64,000 nucleotides of DNA from Acanthosepion esculentum (lineage: Eukaryota; Mollusca; Cephalopoda; Sepiida; Sepiidae). The translations under genes were made by a program, and so were the position numbers. Positions 25,478 to 36,842 of the stretch are shown piece after piece (the first letter of the stretch is position 1; each line of letters opens with the position of its first letter). The notes beneath the pieces are model-generated. The model searched no databases. It was not told the DNA's origin and saw only the letters and a program-made list of their open reading frames with translations. Where the stretch lies: NCBI GenBank assembly GCA_964036315.1, contig OZ038496.1:18141641-18205640 (forward strand). Direction: 5' to 3'.

Positions 25478-25700
25478 TTTTTTTTTTTTTTGACAGTAAG
25501 GTTCACCCTGTACAAGGCCAGGGAGCCACTCAAGGTAGAGGGTTATGTTAAGGAGTAGTTTATAGGGATAAGAGGGGGAGAAAATGGTTAACTCTAGACT
25601 TGAATAGCTTAAGATTATTGCAACTGGGGAAACATTTGCTTGGGAGTTTGTTCCACAGGGCAGTGGTTCATGGGAATATGAAGCGAATATAGTTGGTTTG
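25478..25700 (-). mobile_element. LINE-B 3' end, decayed copy
   Basis: A T-run at 25,479-25,491 is followed by TAAGGTTCACCCTGTACAAG and GCCAGGGAGCCACTCAAGG. This parallels the T-run, AACACCCCAAGCAAGGCC and GGAGGCCACTATCATGCAAG of the copy at 57.75 kb. Farther in, GGGAAACATTTGC...GGGAGTTTGTTCCACAGGG aligns with GGGAAACATAAAATAGGG...GGAGTTCAATAGG at about 58.03 kb. Confidence 0.6.
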
Positions 25701-26872
25701 TGAAAAATTAATAATAATGGCCGATAATGCTTTATCTAATAAAAAATGAAGAAGAAAGTAAATTCTAGTAAAAAATTAATAATGGTTGAAAAATTCTTCA
25801 TTCAGTAAAAAAATAAATAATATAAAATAAAAGATTAGACTGTTGTAGCTTTCAAAATAGTTTTTATAAAAATTTTATCTACTGTAAAAGATAATTAAAA
25901 AAATTAATAACAACAATTTTTGTCAATGAGTAATCAGTGCAGTTTTAAAAATCTAGCATCATTTTGGGTGATGACCAATCCAAATCCCTACAATATGTTT
26001 GAATATTTCTTTTTAAATTAACAGGGCTTTTTTTATTATCTTTTCATGTAAAACCTTCTGATCAAAAATTAACATTGATCCTGGAATTTAGATTTAAATC
26101 TTGTATAGAATTATTAAATTATTTCATAAGAATATGACAGCAAATAAAAGCTGCTCCAACAAGATTAAAAAAGAGCCTTGTTAAAATGGGGGAATTTTTA
26201 CAGGCAATTAATTTTTACTAAATTGTTGCTTTTGATCAAGGCATGAGAGATTTGCTTCTCTCTTCAATTAAAACATAACGATCTAATCAGATTCAAAAAT
26301 AAAAGATCTAAGATCAAGTAATCTTAGTACTAAATAAACTCTGAATTATCATTTATATGTGAAGAATTTTTGTTTTAAAACAGATAGGTTTGGATCATAG
26401 CTGAGAAATGTAGAAGAAGCATTTGCTGGCATGATATTCAGTCTAAATAATTCTAAGGCTCACAAAAGAGGAAAAAAATGTCAGAACTGAAATAGATGAA
26501 CAATTTATAACATAGACTAATATGAACTGAAGTAATTGCTATTAATAAGTATTCTTTTTAATAAGGCTTAAGAACTTAAGCTAATTTAATCTTCTCTTTA
26601 ATGGATCAACAGCTTCAAATCAAAAGAAAATTTAAAAGTGGTAAATGATGCTTGCAGGGTTAGACATTGGCCTCTGGATACTTGAGGACAAGAAAAGTAT
26701 TTTAGTCAGTTTTTATAGCTGAAGCAATATGGCTATCATTCCCTTTATGGTAGATTCTGACTGTTGTTGTATGAGAATCAGAAAATAGTAGTATTAAAAT
26801 ATTTTACGTCTGAGATTTAACAGAAAAACATAAAGCATTTGATAAAAATTGTTTCTGTCCCAATATGAGGTA
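25701..26872. other. A+T-rich spacer
   Basis: I see no gene, SINE head or tandem repeat. Short near-repeats of AAAAAATTAATAA type occur at 25,740-25,820. Confidence 0.5.
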
Positions 26873-27060
26873 TCATTATTTACACTACTTACATGCAGAC
26901 TATTGTCCTTATCTTTGTTGTTGTTATCATATTTTGGCCATTGTGCCCTCCAGGCTTCATCAGGGAATTTCAAACTGACCCCTTTATTTAATCTACTGGG
27001 GTAGAGTGTTCATGTATCACTGCCCATGCCTATGGATATATTGTCTACTCATATTTTTAC
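26873..27060 (-). mobile_element. Fold-back SINE tail, old copy
   Basis: On the minus strand this matches the 3' domain of the elements at 34.4-34.7 and 45.2-45.5 kb: CCCCAGTAGATTAAATAAAG, GGGTCAGTTTGAAATT, then CCTGATGAAGCC, ending in a GACAATAGTCTGC...GTAAATAATGATACCTCA block. The CTGATGA core-like string is intact, but the GAAA that should follow reads AAAA. Confidence 0.6.
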
Positions 27061-28304
27061 ACAGCTCACTTACTGTTATGTTGCTACTGAGGTGGAGTCA
27101 CTCTATTTTGGTTGTGTGTGCCAGGGTAATTGTTGTATAGCAGGATGACGACCAAATGCCTATGTCCTGGTTTCTTCTGACAGACAGCTTCCCCTAATCT
27201 GTCAAGTGTTTCATATTGTCTGTTTGTATCAACTCAGTAACTATGTGATGAAATCTACGAATAGTCCACCTTTTGCATTCCACAAGACAAATGTTATCAA
27301 TTTTTTTGTTAACTGTTAAACTCTGAATTAGTGAAAATCTAAAATTCCAATCAACACTGGCCCCTTTTGGGTTATCCTCTGTTTGGGCCCCTCAAGCAAC
27401 ATTTCTCCTCTTTACTAACATTTACAATTTTCTACTTGACATCAATCAACATCAAAAGAGAGTCACCCAAACATTCCTTGTCCGTTTTATTTAATAAAAC
27501 AAGTTTCAGTGAAGAACTGCTACCTAAGTATGCTATATATATATATAATTATACAGGGTGTCAATAAAGATACTATACAGTTACTTACAATAGCAATTAT
27601 GACAAAGCAATTAATCAACAGTCTAGAAATTTATCAAAATGGTTCTGGTTCTTTCTGGTTAATACCAATAAAATGCTATAGTAAATTAATTACCAATACT
27701 GTTTGAACTGCAAGGTACCTGCTTCAGTGCTTTGCTTTTTTATTATAAGTAATTGTATAGTGATTATATTACTACCATTATATATATATATATATCCATT
27801 TCAAATGTTGGTAATGCATTTTGAACACTTTCAAATGTCAGTAAGGCTTTTCTACGTGTGTTAAATGCATTTTTATTAGGGATATCAATGACAAATTGGC
27901 AAAGGTTTTTTGTGTGACACGTTTCTTCTTTTAGGATTTCATCCCAATAAAGTGATGATTACATGGATGTCACGACACATGCATACAATAGAGAGTGGGT
28001 GCCGAACATTTTAAATTTATATTTTTTAAATATATGTTTTGCGTATATTAGCCGATTTTATTTAGTTTCTTTTTCTTAGGTTTTTCATCAGTTTTCTGAT
28101 TAAATATCCCATATCGTGATGCTAGATGATCTGCCAAGAAAGGCGAAATGTTTTAAGAACCTGAACATAAATTTACTGTTGATAATCTAGTGATTATCTT
28201 TCTATAAATTTTCACTTAGTAAATAATTTTCTTTTGAACAGGAGTAGATGTTTATGACTTGTTTCCTGTTTAGGATTATGTTTCTGTTTTTTTCTAAAGT
28301 TTTT
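27061..28304. other. Spacer with no recognised gene
   Basis: TATAATTATACAGGGTGTCAA near 27,542-27,562 resembles the terminal motif of some DNA transposons, but I found no partner end. Short (TA)n runs are at about 27,534 and 27,780. No coding signal is seen. Confidence 0.4.
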
Positions 28305-28385
28305 TTTTTTATTCTATTTCATTCCCAGTAATTCCTTGTATCTTAGTGGCCTTATCACCTTGTCTGGGATGAATTGACTAAAAAA
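28305..28385. repeat. Dispersed repeat family, copy 1 of 3
   Basis: The block TTGTATCTTAGTGGCCTTAT followed by CACCTTGTCTGGGATGAATTGA recurs at about 38,735-38,795 (CTTGCATCTTAGTGGCTTTA) and 41,395-41,445 (TAATATCTTAGTGCCTTTAT). The family is unknown. Confidence 0.55.
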
Positions 28386-29095
28386 ATTGAAGTAGAATTT
28401 TTGTATCAAAATTATACTCAAACTTGTTATGGTGAGCAACTAATGTGTTGTTTTTTTGAAAGATCTTTTTTGTGTTTATATAATCTTTTGGAGTTTCTTG
28501 TATGTAACAATTATATTTTGGCAATTATTAGAAGTGGTAGAGTAAATTCCTCCTTCATGTTTCAGGATATTTTGTTTTGTATTACGTCTTTTATTGTTTT
28601 AGAAGATGCAACAAATTTTATGTTAAGCTTCCATAAATTTCTTTCATTTGGATTTGAGCATTTTTATTTTAACCTGCTGACATTTAACGCCAGTCATGGC
28701 TCCAATGAATACAGGAAGTACTTCTCTTGCTATGAAGCATAAGCCACATATGTTGTTGTTAAAAGATATAGAACTTCTGAAAAAAAAAAACTTGACAGTA
28801 GTGTGTCTGTATGAAGCTTGTACGATTTATACAGCATTGCCTCATCTCAAGTTTAGTAGATAAGTAAATAGCAAGGAAAGTTACACATGAAACAGCAAAA
28901 AAATAACCAACAGTAATCTGGCAAAATCACAGCGTCAGCATTTAGGTCCCTATGATGACAGATTACTGATGGTCAGTACGTATTTCTCTGGTTTCGAATT
29001 CAATATGCAAAGCAGAATTTGCTGTCAAGATACTCTCTCTCTCTTATAGTAGACAATCATTTATCGCACCAGATAATTTTTGCCAAAATTACGAA
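28386..29095. other. Spacer with an unassigned open frame
   Basis: A 122-codon plus-strand frame (28374-28742) is rich in Phe, Leu, Cys and Tyr, as expected of A+T-rich random sequence. I recognise no domain. Low confidence that it is a gene. Confidence 0.3.
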
Positions 29096-29101
29096 TTCAG
29101 T

Positions 29102-30045
29102 GAATATACAGAAATAGAAAGGGGTGTAAGTCAAGGATGCGTCTTCCCACCTGACCTGTTCAACCTATATAGCATAGCAATCCTGAGAGAATTGGAAACC
29201 CTATCAGGATTTAGCACTGGTGTCCACAATCTTAACAACATGAGATATGCAGATGACACAGTACTAATAGCAGACATGGAAATGAAATTACAAAATCACC
29301 TACGGAAGGTAGCGACAGAGAGTGAGAATAAGGGACTAAGCATAAACTACAAGAAGACGGAGTGCATGGTCGTCAGTAAGTGGATGAGCCTGGAATGTGA
29401 TCTGAAGATCAGGAACACTAGAATCAAGCAGACATGGAAGTTGAAATATCTGGCAAGCATCTTGACAGAGGACGGTAAGTGTGACACTGAGATCCGTTGT
29501 CATATTGGGATGGCCAAGGACACATTCCAAAAGTTGGGTAGAGTATTGCGAGACAGGTGGATATCTTTGGTAACAAAGAAAAGAATACTGAGCTGTTATG
29601 TGACATCTGTCCTCCTTTACGGCAGCAAACGTTGGACGATTTCCTCAAAGATGAAGAAGAGACCCAAGGTGACAGAGATGTGGTTCTACAGAAGGATGCT
29701 AAGGATATCATGAACCGTGCGTGTGAGCAATGATGAGAACTTAGAGAGGTTGCAAACAAGAAGGAGGCTTATACTTAATATCAGAAAGAGGCAGCTGAAG
29801 TTTCTGGGGCACATAATGAGGAAGGAGGGCCTGGAGAATCTGAAACTCATGGGTCAAATAGAGGGAAAGAGAGACAAGTGAAAACAACGTGTGACATACC
29901 TGGTGGGCATGGGCAGGTGGATGACAGAACATGGTCTGAGGGGAGGAAGCAGAGGGAAGGAACTTGAGAACTGCAAGGGAGAGAGGGAGGTGGAGAGCCA
30001 TGATCTCCTACGTCTTGAAAGGATGTAGCACATAAAAAGTAAGAT
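29102..30045 (+). pseudogene. LINE-A reverse transcriptase C-terminal half, broken ORF
   Basis: This is the best LINE-A copy. The frame from 29,102 reads ERGVSQGC (RT motif after the fingers), then DLFNLYS, then RYADDTVLIAD with the catalytic YADD near 29,244. Next come LSINYKKTECMVVSK, LKYLASILTEDGKCDTEI, a KDTFQKLGRVLRDRWISL block, VLLYGSKRWTISSKMKKR and TEMWFYRRMLRIS, ending at a premature stop at 29,711-29,713. The family continues in other frames after it: LILNIRKRQLKFLGHIMRKE, then LENLKLMGQIEGKRDK. The 3' terminus is near GGATGTAGCACATAAAAAGT (30,022-30,041). The endonuclease and first RT motifs are absent, so it is 5'-truncated and dead. The clade is uncertain. Confidence 0.85.
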
Positions 30046-30469
30046 GGTGTTCACTGGATTGACCCCTCCAGAGCACAGGCCTGGGCAATGATATATAGAG
30101 GCCATAGGCTGCCCAGACGATATATCCCCCACTTTAGTCCATACTGACAAGATTCAAAGGAATACAGAGCATTATATCTGGGGAGGGCTTGACTGTAGGA
30201 AATACTGGAAAGTTAACAATGTTGACATCCGACCACCTTTGGGGCTTCTCTCTGGGTTTTCTGTCTGTATTTACTCCAATAGCCTTTTCTGTGTTTGCAT
30301 ATGACCACAAGGTAGTGGAGGTTCAAAATCAGGATTTTATAAATTATAACCAAGAATTGCACTGGCAGCTCATTGGCTGAAAGCCAAATGTTTCCTTATA
30401 AGGGAATAGGTAATATTACCATTATCATAATAATTAAATACAAGTCAAAAGCATGAAGCTTGTTAGTTG

Positions 30470-30600
30470 ACTGGGTAAATTTTTTAAACTATATTTTAAG
30501 GTAAAAGATAGAATGTGTTGGCATTTTACTGTTAATTCACTTCTTTGATTTAACAGTGCTTTTTTGTCAGGAAATTTGATTATTTGAAATTTTTCCTGTA
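30470..30600 (-). pseudogene. Penelope-like element ORF C-terminal relic
   Basis: The minus strand encodes FPDKKALLNQRSELTVKC followed by QHILSFTLKY. The Penelope-like ORF at 62,683-63,882 ends LLNQRNEIAIFCRHCQKFSL, so LLNQR.E....C.H...F(S/T)L is shared. Only this terminal piece is recognisable and its upstream part is lost. Confidence 0.6.
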
Positions 30601-30619
30601 AATATAGAAAACAGTTCAT

Positions 30620-31260
30620 GTAAAGATTTACAAGTTCTATTTTTTCTTTTAAATATTTTCCATTTTATATGGTAAAATGGAAAATAATTAAAAAAAAATT
30701 TTAAAACCCCAAATTTTTTAAAGACATTTATGTATCACAATTTTATAGCCATAATTTTATTAGTATATAATGGTCTGCCCTCTACAGGTAATTACCTCAT
30801 TTGGTTTATTCAACTTTAATATTGCTATGTTTTGCTGTCTATTCAGTATTATTAGCATTGTATATCATTTTTAATTTTACCAACTGACCCTTTTAAGAAG
30901 CTTCCTGAATATAAAAAAAGAAAATTTTTAATAACTTTGTCTGATTAACCTACCCCACCACTTCAACAAATGGATTGTCAGAATTAGGCTACATTCAGGA
31001 TACATTTCTTGCCATATTCTCCTCAATCATCAACAATGCCATGTCTGTGGCAGTTTATCATGAAATGAAAAAAATAACTCACCCACCTCCACTCTCTGAT
31101 CTTATTTTTCTATTTAGCATAGATCTGACATTTAATTGGTTAATCAAGACATACCCACAAATATATTGTTAATTCTGACTTTATGCCCCAACTTAACTTT
31201 TGAAAAATAGGTAACAATTTGTTTTTAAATTTCCCTAAAAAAGCAATCATTTTCTCACCA
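30620..31260. other. A+T-rich spacer
   Basis: Homopolymer A and T runs dominate (30,630-30,760). I recognise no gene or repeat. Confidence 0.5.
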
Positions 31261-31267
31261 GTTACCA

Positions 31268-31323
31268 AGCATCACCTGAGGAAGTACAATCATAGTATTG
31301 AAAAATGAAAGCTTTTGTGTAGC
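31268..31323 (+). ncRNA. Hammerhead-like motif, weak stem I
   Basis: CTGAGGA (31276-31282) is followed by a 5-bp stem II (AGTAC, 31283-31287, with GTATT, 31295-31299), then GAAA (31300-31303). A possible A/T stem III (31303-31305 with 31313-31315) follows. Stem I pairs CAC (31273-31275) with GTG (31317-31319), then two mismatches, then two more pairs. The cleavage triplet would be TTT. The core is intact but stem I and the cleavage site are poor, so this may be a fossil or chance. Confidence 0.35.
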
Positions 31324-31466
31324 AAATTAAAATGTTTTTATTATAATCTCTTATAATAAAAATACAATAATAATTTGTTTTACTTTGTATTGAGCACTTA
31401 AAAAAAAAAGTGCTACAAACTGTGGATTTTGACTCCATTTGTTCTTTCTTTTTTATATATATATAT

Positions 31467-31615
31467 ATATATTGTAAGTTAAAAAATCCATTGATATATA
31501 ATCCAAGTGGATCCTAGTAATATGAAAATATTAGAACTGGTCCACAAAAAAGGAGCTCAATGTATTTTATTTAATTTATACAGAGCAAATAATTAATAAT
31601 CAAACAAATCTTTTT
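31467..31615 (+). repeat. Dispersed repeat flanked by TA run, copy 1
   Basis: TATATAATCCAAGTGGATCC and TAGTAATATGAAAATATTAG begin a segment that matches 57,005-57,145 on the opposite strand for about 145 bp, through GAGCTCAATGTATTTTATTT and CAAATAATTA blocks. Both copies abut (TA)n, so a TA-targeted MITE is possible. A palindromic ATCCAAGTGGAT lies inside. Confidence 0.65.
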
Positions 31616-33684
31616 ACCTCATATGGGGAATAGGCTATTTTGGCAGACAACAAAAGTGGTCGGCTGTCTTTTCAACAAGCCAGTGTGTGTGGGGAATGAA
31701 ATGAAGTTCAATTCTGTAAAGTTAGAGGAAGTGGGATGTAGCAGTTGACTGTGAAGAATTGAGATTGGAAGTTAAAGAGTCAACTTAATCCTTAACTTGC
31801 CAAAAAACAAATTGGTTACAGGATCAAATCCAGCAGCTGTCATTTGACCTAAAACAGTGCTATCTAAAGTTTGTGACAGACCTTTTATTTATCTTGACAA
31901 TTAGTTGAATGAAACATAAATTTTATTTCAAATTTCTATCAGATTATCTAACTTATGGCACCTCACTCTGCTAATTTAATGGCTGAAGCTAATTTGAATA
32001 TAGGATGATGACCCAAAAGCCTAGATATTGATCTTAGCTCACCAACTGCAGCTAAAAATGGCATCATTGGTGTACAGTTTTAACAAACTATGTTAAGGAT
32101 TATACGGACAAAATTCCGCACAAGCTTAGAACCCTGATAAGCTGTGTTAGCCCTACTGTATTTGTATTCATCAAAACTTAGACAAACTATGATGCAACAG
32201 TTGCTATTCCAGCCCAGTTTGCAACATCCACTTAAGCATAAATACTCTTGGGAAAGGTATGAATCAATCCCCCCGACACCTATGAGTTAAATAGTAAGAC
32301 AGACAAGATTATTTAGCCTTGGTTAGCAACAAGTCTAGGAAAAGGACGACTCTGAATTCGAAACCTGAGGAGTACTAATGTGCTCCTCATGGCACACTAC
32401 ATGAATCACTTCACTGTATTCAGGTTTTCCAAAAAGAGTAAATGATTATACACAAGCCTTTACCATGATAAACAAATCATATGTGCAGGTAGTTTGGCTG
32501 TTAAATGCTTAGAGTTGAACTGTTGAACCCAGATATGTCAAAGACAACAAGAGGTGTCTGTCATACATATATATGTATATATTTGTTTATGTGTGTCTGT
32601 TTTGTAAACATTTTATATTCATGCCTTTTGTCTGTCTTGTTTTTTGGGGATTTTTTGCGGGTTTTTTTTTTTTTACCAATTTGAATAAATCTTGGTTTTA
32701 TCTTTCCCCAGAGATTTAATGGTGTTTTTTTTTTTAAAGGGAAATCATATCTACAGTTGCTCCTCTATCAGTCATCTTTGCTCTCTTGCAAGTCTTTAAA
32801 AATTTCTCTCTTTCATTTCCTGCCCCATAGCCAAAATCCGATGTTCTACATTCTTGTGAACTTGTCACTTAATTCTTTGTTTGTAACATTTCTTTTTATC
32901 TTTAATTCCATATTTTTATTTTGAAATTCTTTTGTTTATTTATTTGTTTATTTTTTCCTTTCATCCTCTCTCTCAGAATTCTCTTCTTGTTCCTATTCTC
33001 TCTTTTTCATTCCCCCTACCTATATCCATCTGTTTTTTTCTTTTTCTTTCATTACTTATTTCTCTCTGCATATTTTTTTTTCACAATCCCACCATCTTTC
33101 CCCTCGTGCATGCTAGCAGACAACATCTCTTACCCTCCATTATTTTTAACAGTTTGTAAGAAAATAAATTGTTGTTTTTAAACACAAATTTTATAACTAC
33201 ATAACCGAACTCAAACACAACTTTATGAGATGGAGTAAGTGATAGCTAAGGCAATGAAGGTAGAAACATATTTATAACATGTATTGGAAGAGCTGGTGGA
33301 GATAGAGTGTAACTTACTATTCCAATATGGCATCACAATACCACCATTATAGAAACACTTATGTACACTGGATGGATAAGAACAAAAAGGTGTTTGAGAG
33401 AAAAACACTTTACCTACATATTTATAGAATTTCAATGCAACAATAGTTTGTTCAGTGGTAAATACAGAAAAAAAAGAAGTGACTCAAGCCCTTACTTTAT
33501 AGTCGACTTGGTTATACATTGTATTAGTGATACGTCTAGGCCATGAACAAACCTTTTCTTTTTTTTTTTTTAAGAATTTACATTTTTTCACACACACAAA
33601 TACTTCTCTGTGCCGTATGCCTTCAGGACATTGGCAATTATGATTACGCAGTTTCCTCTTAAAAATTTTGTTTGTTGTTATCAC
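31616..33684. other. Spacer, including SINE-body-like piece and T-rich tract
   Basis: Bases 32,230-32,335 (AAGCATAAATACTCTTGGGA, GTTAAATAGTAAGACAGA) resemble the SINE body at 20.12-20.22 kb. From 32,630 to 33,180 the plus strand is very T-rich. The frames there are low complexity. No gene is recognised. Confidence 0.45.
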
Positions 33685-34165
33685 TCCTAAACCTTGTTCT
33701 GGAATCCATTTGCTTAAGCTTGCCAGATAAGGTTATTCATTGTTTTCCTCTGTTTCTCTTGTTTTCAATCTATCCTGTGAGTATTAAATTTTCCAAGTCC
33801 ACTTTTCCTCATTATTTGTGCTAGAAATTTCTATCTCTTCCTGAAAAAATGGAAACATTTTTTTTTCCATTTTCTCTAAAACTTTGTGGTTGCTCATATG
33901 ATTGATCCATCTCAGCATCCTTCTGTAGAACCACATTTCACTTGCTTCAAGTCTCTCTTTAATGTCAGAGGTTGTCCAGCATTCACATACAAGAAGACTG
34001 ATATTACAGAACAGTTCAGTACTATTTTCTTTGTTTCTAACATAATTTTCCTGCTTCTTAATACTTTGCTTAGTCTTACGAAGGCAACTTCATTATCTTA
34101 ATGTGCATTTCTTTCCATCCTTTGTTCAAGCCCTTCCTAGATATTTACTTACAGAACATTTTTAA
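33685..34165 (-). mobile_element. LINE-A 3' half, decayed
   Basis: Minus-strand reading gives the LINE-A blocks from AFVRLSKVL and VISVLLYVNAGQ-like sequence through EASEMWFYRRMLRWI to the KRKTMNNLIWQA-like tail, with frameshifts. Recognisable DNA blocks are CATCCTTCTGTAGAACCACA (33,928-33,947) and GTCCAGCATTCACATACAAG. An A-rich interruption at 33,842-33,870 adds to the damage. Confidence 0.65.
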
Positions 34166-34337
34166 TAGACCTAAAAATTCAAACTGAAAACTCTGAATGT
34201 GAAAGAGCTTTTCTCAAGAAACCGCTTACGCATTTTGTAAATACCAATTTCTGTACAGTTTCACGTTTGTTTATAAATAAAAGTTTATCGTTGATATTTA
34301 CCATTTTCTTGATAGTATTGGAAACTAAAAAAATTGT

Positions 34338-34743
34338 CTATAGTTGTGAGATAAGGTATTGTAATTATTTACATTGTTTGGACTGTTGCCCTCATTGCTA
34401 TATTCACCAAAAAGTCCCAAAATCCATACAAGGATGTCCTCAAGGACACATGGCTCAGTGGATAAAGTCATTGGTTGGATCCAGTGATTTGACTCAGAGT
34501 TGTGAGTTCAATACCTACTGCAGTGGTGAACAAAAACTTGGAGAGTTGAGTTAAAGGAAGATAAATGAGACATCTGGAAGAAGCATGGCATGTGGAACTA
34601 GAACATTCTAACCTGGTGGATGAAATAAAGGGTTCAGTTTGAAATTCCAATCACCTGAAGAAGGCTAGAGTATGCAATAAACGAAATGTCATGAATATGG
34701 CATTGAAGATGAGGACAACAGTCCAAACAATGTTAATGTAAAT
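34338..34743 (+). mobile_element. Complete fold-back SINE-like element with tRNA head
   Basis: The left end (34,350-34,410) is an inverted copy of the right end (34,680-34,743): TATTTACATTGTTTGGACTG on the left matches the complement of CAGTCCAAACAATGTTAATG on the right. Between them lies a tRNA-like Pol III promoter, with A-box-like TGGCTCAGTGG at 34,451 and B-box-like GAGTTCAATACC at 34,504. A body follows with TGGAACTAGAACATTC and GAAATAAAGGGTTCAGTTTG (about 34,624-34,643), then CACCTGAAGAAGG and, 16 bases on, GAAATGTC. The flanks are near-identical: AACTAAAAAAATTGT on the left and AACTAAAAAATTGTT on the right. This is a probable 14-bp target-site duplication, so inverted ends plus head look like one insertion. 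Confidence 0.7.
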
Positions 34744-34892
34744 AACTAAAAAATTGTTCCAAATTCTGTTAGCGGATTCAAGATTATTAACAGAATATTT
34801 GTCATCATGCTAAATATTAATAATTTGGGGTCTCCTACAAAGTTTAAGATTCAAGAAGAAATTTTTTTTTATATGTGATTGTCAGAAACAAA

Positions 34893-35337
34893 GAAATGAG
34901 TGCTGGATTGCTATGTGATGTCCATCCTCATATATGGCAGTGAATGCTGGACATTTTCCCCAAAGATAAGGAAAAAACTAAAAGCGGCAGAAATATGGTT
35001 CTTCAGAAGGATCCTGAAAATTCCATGCATGGAGCAAGTAAGCAACAAGGAAGTCTTACAGCAAATGGCAAAAGAAAGAAGAGCTTTAATCAGAATCATG
35101 AAGAAAGAACTGAAATTCCTTGGACCCATAATGAGGAAGGAAGGCATGGAAAACTGAATCATCACAGGGCATATTGAGAGCAATATTGACATAGAGAGAC
35201 TTATCTGACAAGCTTGCGTGGATGGATGGCAGAGTGTGAGGGGCGGGCTGAACAAAGGGAGAAAAGTGATGAGTCAAATGAGATAGACAATTGTGGAGAG
35301 CCATAATCACCTGTGTCCTGATCAGATATGGTACATA
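34893..35337 (+). mobile_element. LINE-A 3' end seeding a microsatellite
   Basis: The frame from 34,900 reads LDCYVMSILIYGSECWTFSP, then KLKAAEIWFFRRILKIPCME, then LKFLGPIMRKEGMEN before a stop. The tail continues in other frames to CCTGTGTCCTGATCAGATAT and GGTACATAGAAAAAGAAG at 35,328-35,345. It is 5'-truncated after the RT catalytic core. The last bases of the element grade straight into the GAA array that follows. Confidence 0.8.
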
Positions 35338-36349
35338 GAAAAAGAAGAAATAGAAGAAGAAGAAGAAATAGAAGAAGAAGAAGAAGAAATAGAAGAAGAA
35401 GAAGAAGAAATAGAAGAAGAAGAAGAAATAGAAGAAGAAGAAATAGAAGAAGAAATAGAAGAAGAAGAAATAGAAGAAGAAGAAGAAATAGAAGAAGAAG
35501 AAATAGAAGAAGAAGAAGAAATAGAAGAAGAAGAAATAGAAGAAGAAGAAGAAATAGAAGAAGAAGAAGAAGAAGAAATAGAAGAAGAAGAAGAAGAAGA
35601 AGAAGAAATAGAAGAAGAAGAAGAAGAAATAGAAGAAGAAGAAATAGAAGAAGAAGAAATAGAAGAAGAAGAAATAGAAGAAGAAGAAGAAGAAATAGAA
35701 GAAGAAGAAATAGAAGAAGAAGAAGAAGAAATAGAAGAAGAAGAAGAAATAGAAGAAGAAGAAATAGAAGAAATAGAAGAAGAAATAGAAGAAGAAGAAG
35801 AAGAAATAGAAGAAGAAGAAGAAATAGAAGAAGAAATAGAAGAAGAAATAGAAGAAATAGAAGAAGAAATAGAAGAAGAAGAAGAAATAGAAATAGAAGA
35901 AATAGAAGAAATAGAAGAAGAAGAAATAGAAGAAGAAATAGAAGAAGAAGAAGAAATAGAAGAAGAAGAAATAGAAGAAGAAATAGAAGAAGAAGAAGAA
36001 ATAGAAGAAGAAATAGAAGAAGAAGAAGAAATAGAAGAAGAAGAAGAAGAAATAGAAGAAGAAGAAGAAATAGAAGAAATAGAAGAAGAAGAAATAGAAG
36101 AAGAAGAAGAAGAAATAGAAGAAGAAGAAGAAGAAATAGAAGAAGAAGAAGAAGAAATAGAAGAAGAAGAAGAAGAAATAGAAGAAGAAGAAGAAGAAAT
36201 AGAAGAAGAAGAAGAAGAAATAGAAGAAGAAGAAGAAGAAATAGAAGAAGAAGAAATAGAAGAAGAAGAAATAGAAGAAGAAGAAATAGAAGAAGAAGAA
36301 ATAGAAGAAGAAGAAGAAGAAATGAAAGAAGAAGAAGAAATGGAAGAAT
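35338..36349. repeat. GAA / ATAGAA interrupted trinucleotide array
   Basis: About 1 kb of GAA repeats is interrupted at irregular spacing by ATA. The array continues from the GTACATAGAAAAAGAAGAAA terminus of the LINE-A copy. All forward frames and one reverse frame stay open (Glu/Ile, Arg/Asn, Ser/Ile), which is a low-complexity artefact. A purine-only strand of this length could form triplex DNA. Confidence 0.95.
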
Positions 36350-36842
36350 TCTGAGACTGATTTATCAGACAGACTATCAATTTACGAAAACAAAAACTTT
36401 TGCACCTCTCCTGTTTTATCTCTTTTGACTGGGCAGGTGCAATTGTCTGGAATAATTATTGTCATCAACTCTCGCAGCACTTTCATCATTGTAACTTTTC
36501 ACATCTAAAGAGCGACAAATTTACACCTTGCCAGTGTTCTAACATCTGTTCCTCCTTGAAATAAAGGCAGACATTAACCTATAACCTACTGTGCCTTATT
36601 TGCTTTGATTCTACAATCAGAAAGAGACCTAAATTTTTGGAACACAGGGGTATGGAAACCTTCCACGTGCACTCCTCCCTTAAAGACCAAGTTACGTTTC
36701 AAGCAATTTGCAAAGTTGCACCTGCTCACTATTTCAGGTAAACTACAAGCGGTTTGCATCAACCAATTTCAGATTGCTTTAATGTCACTCTTACCTAATT
36801 TATCTTCTGAATCATTAGAAACAAACTAAAGAACATTGAACT
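36350..36842. other. Spacer
   Basis: No recognisable gene or repeat. Short plus-strand frames have no known motif. Confidence 0.5.

Noticed and set aside
27542..27562. A DNA transposon starting at the ACAGGGTGTC motif
   Set aside because: No matching inverted end or transposase-like sequence was found nearby.
28374..28742. A 122-codon gene
   Set aside because: Composition matches A+T-rich background and I recognise no domain, splice context or promoter.
35293..36428. Glu/Ile, Arg/Asn and Ser/Ile low-complexity proteins
   Set aside because: All are readings of the GAA/ATAGAA microsatellite in different frames and strands.
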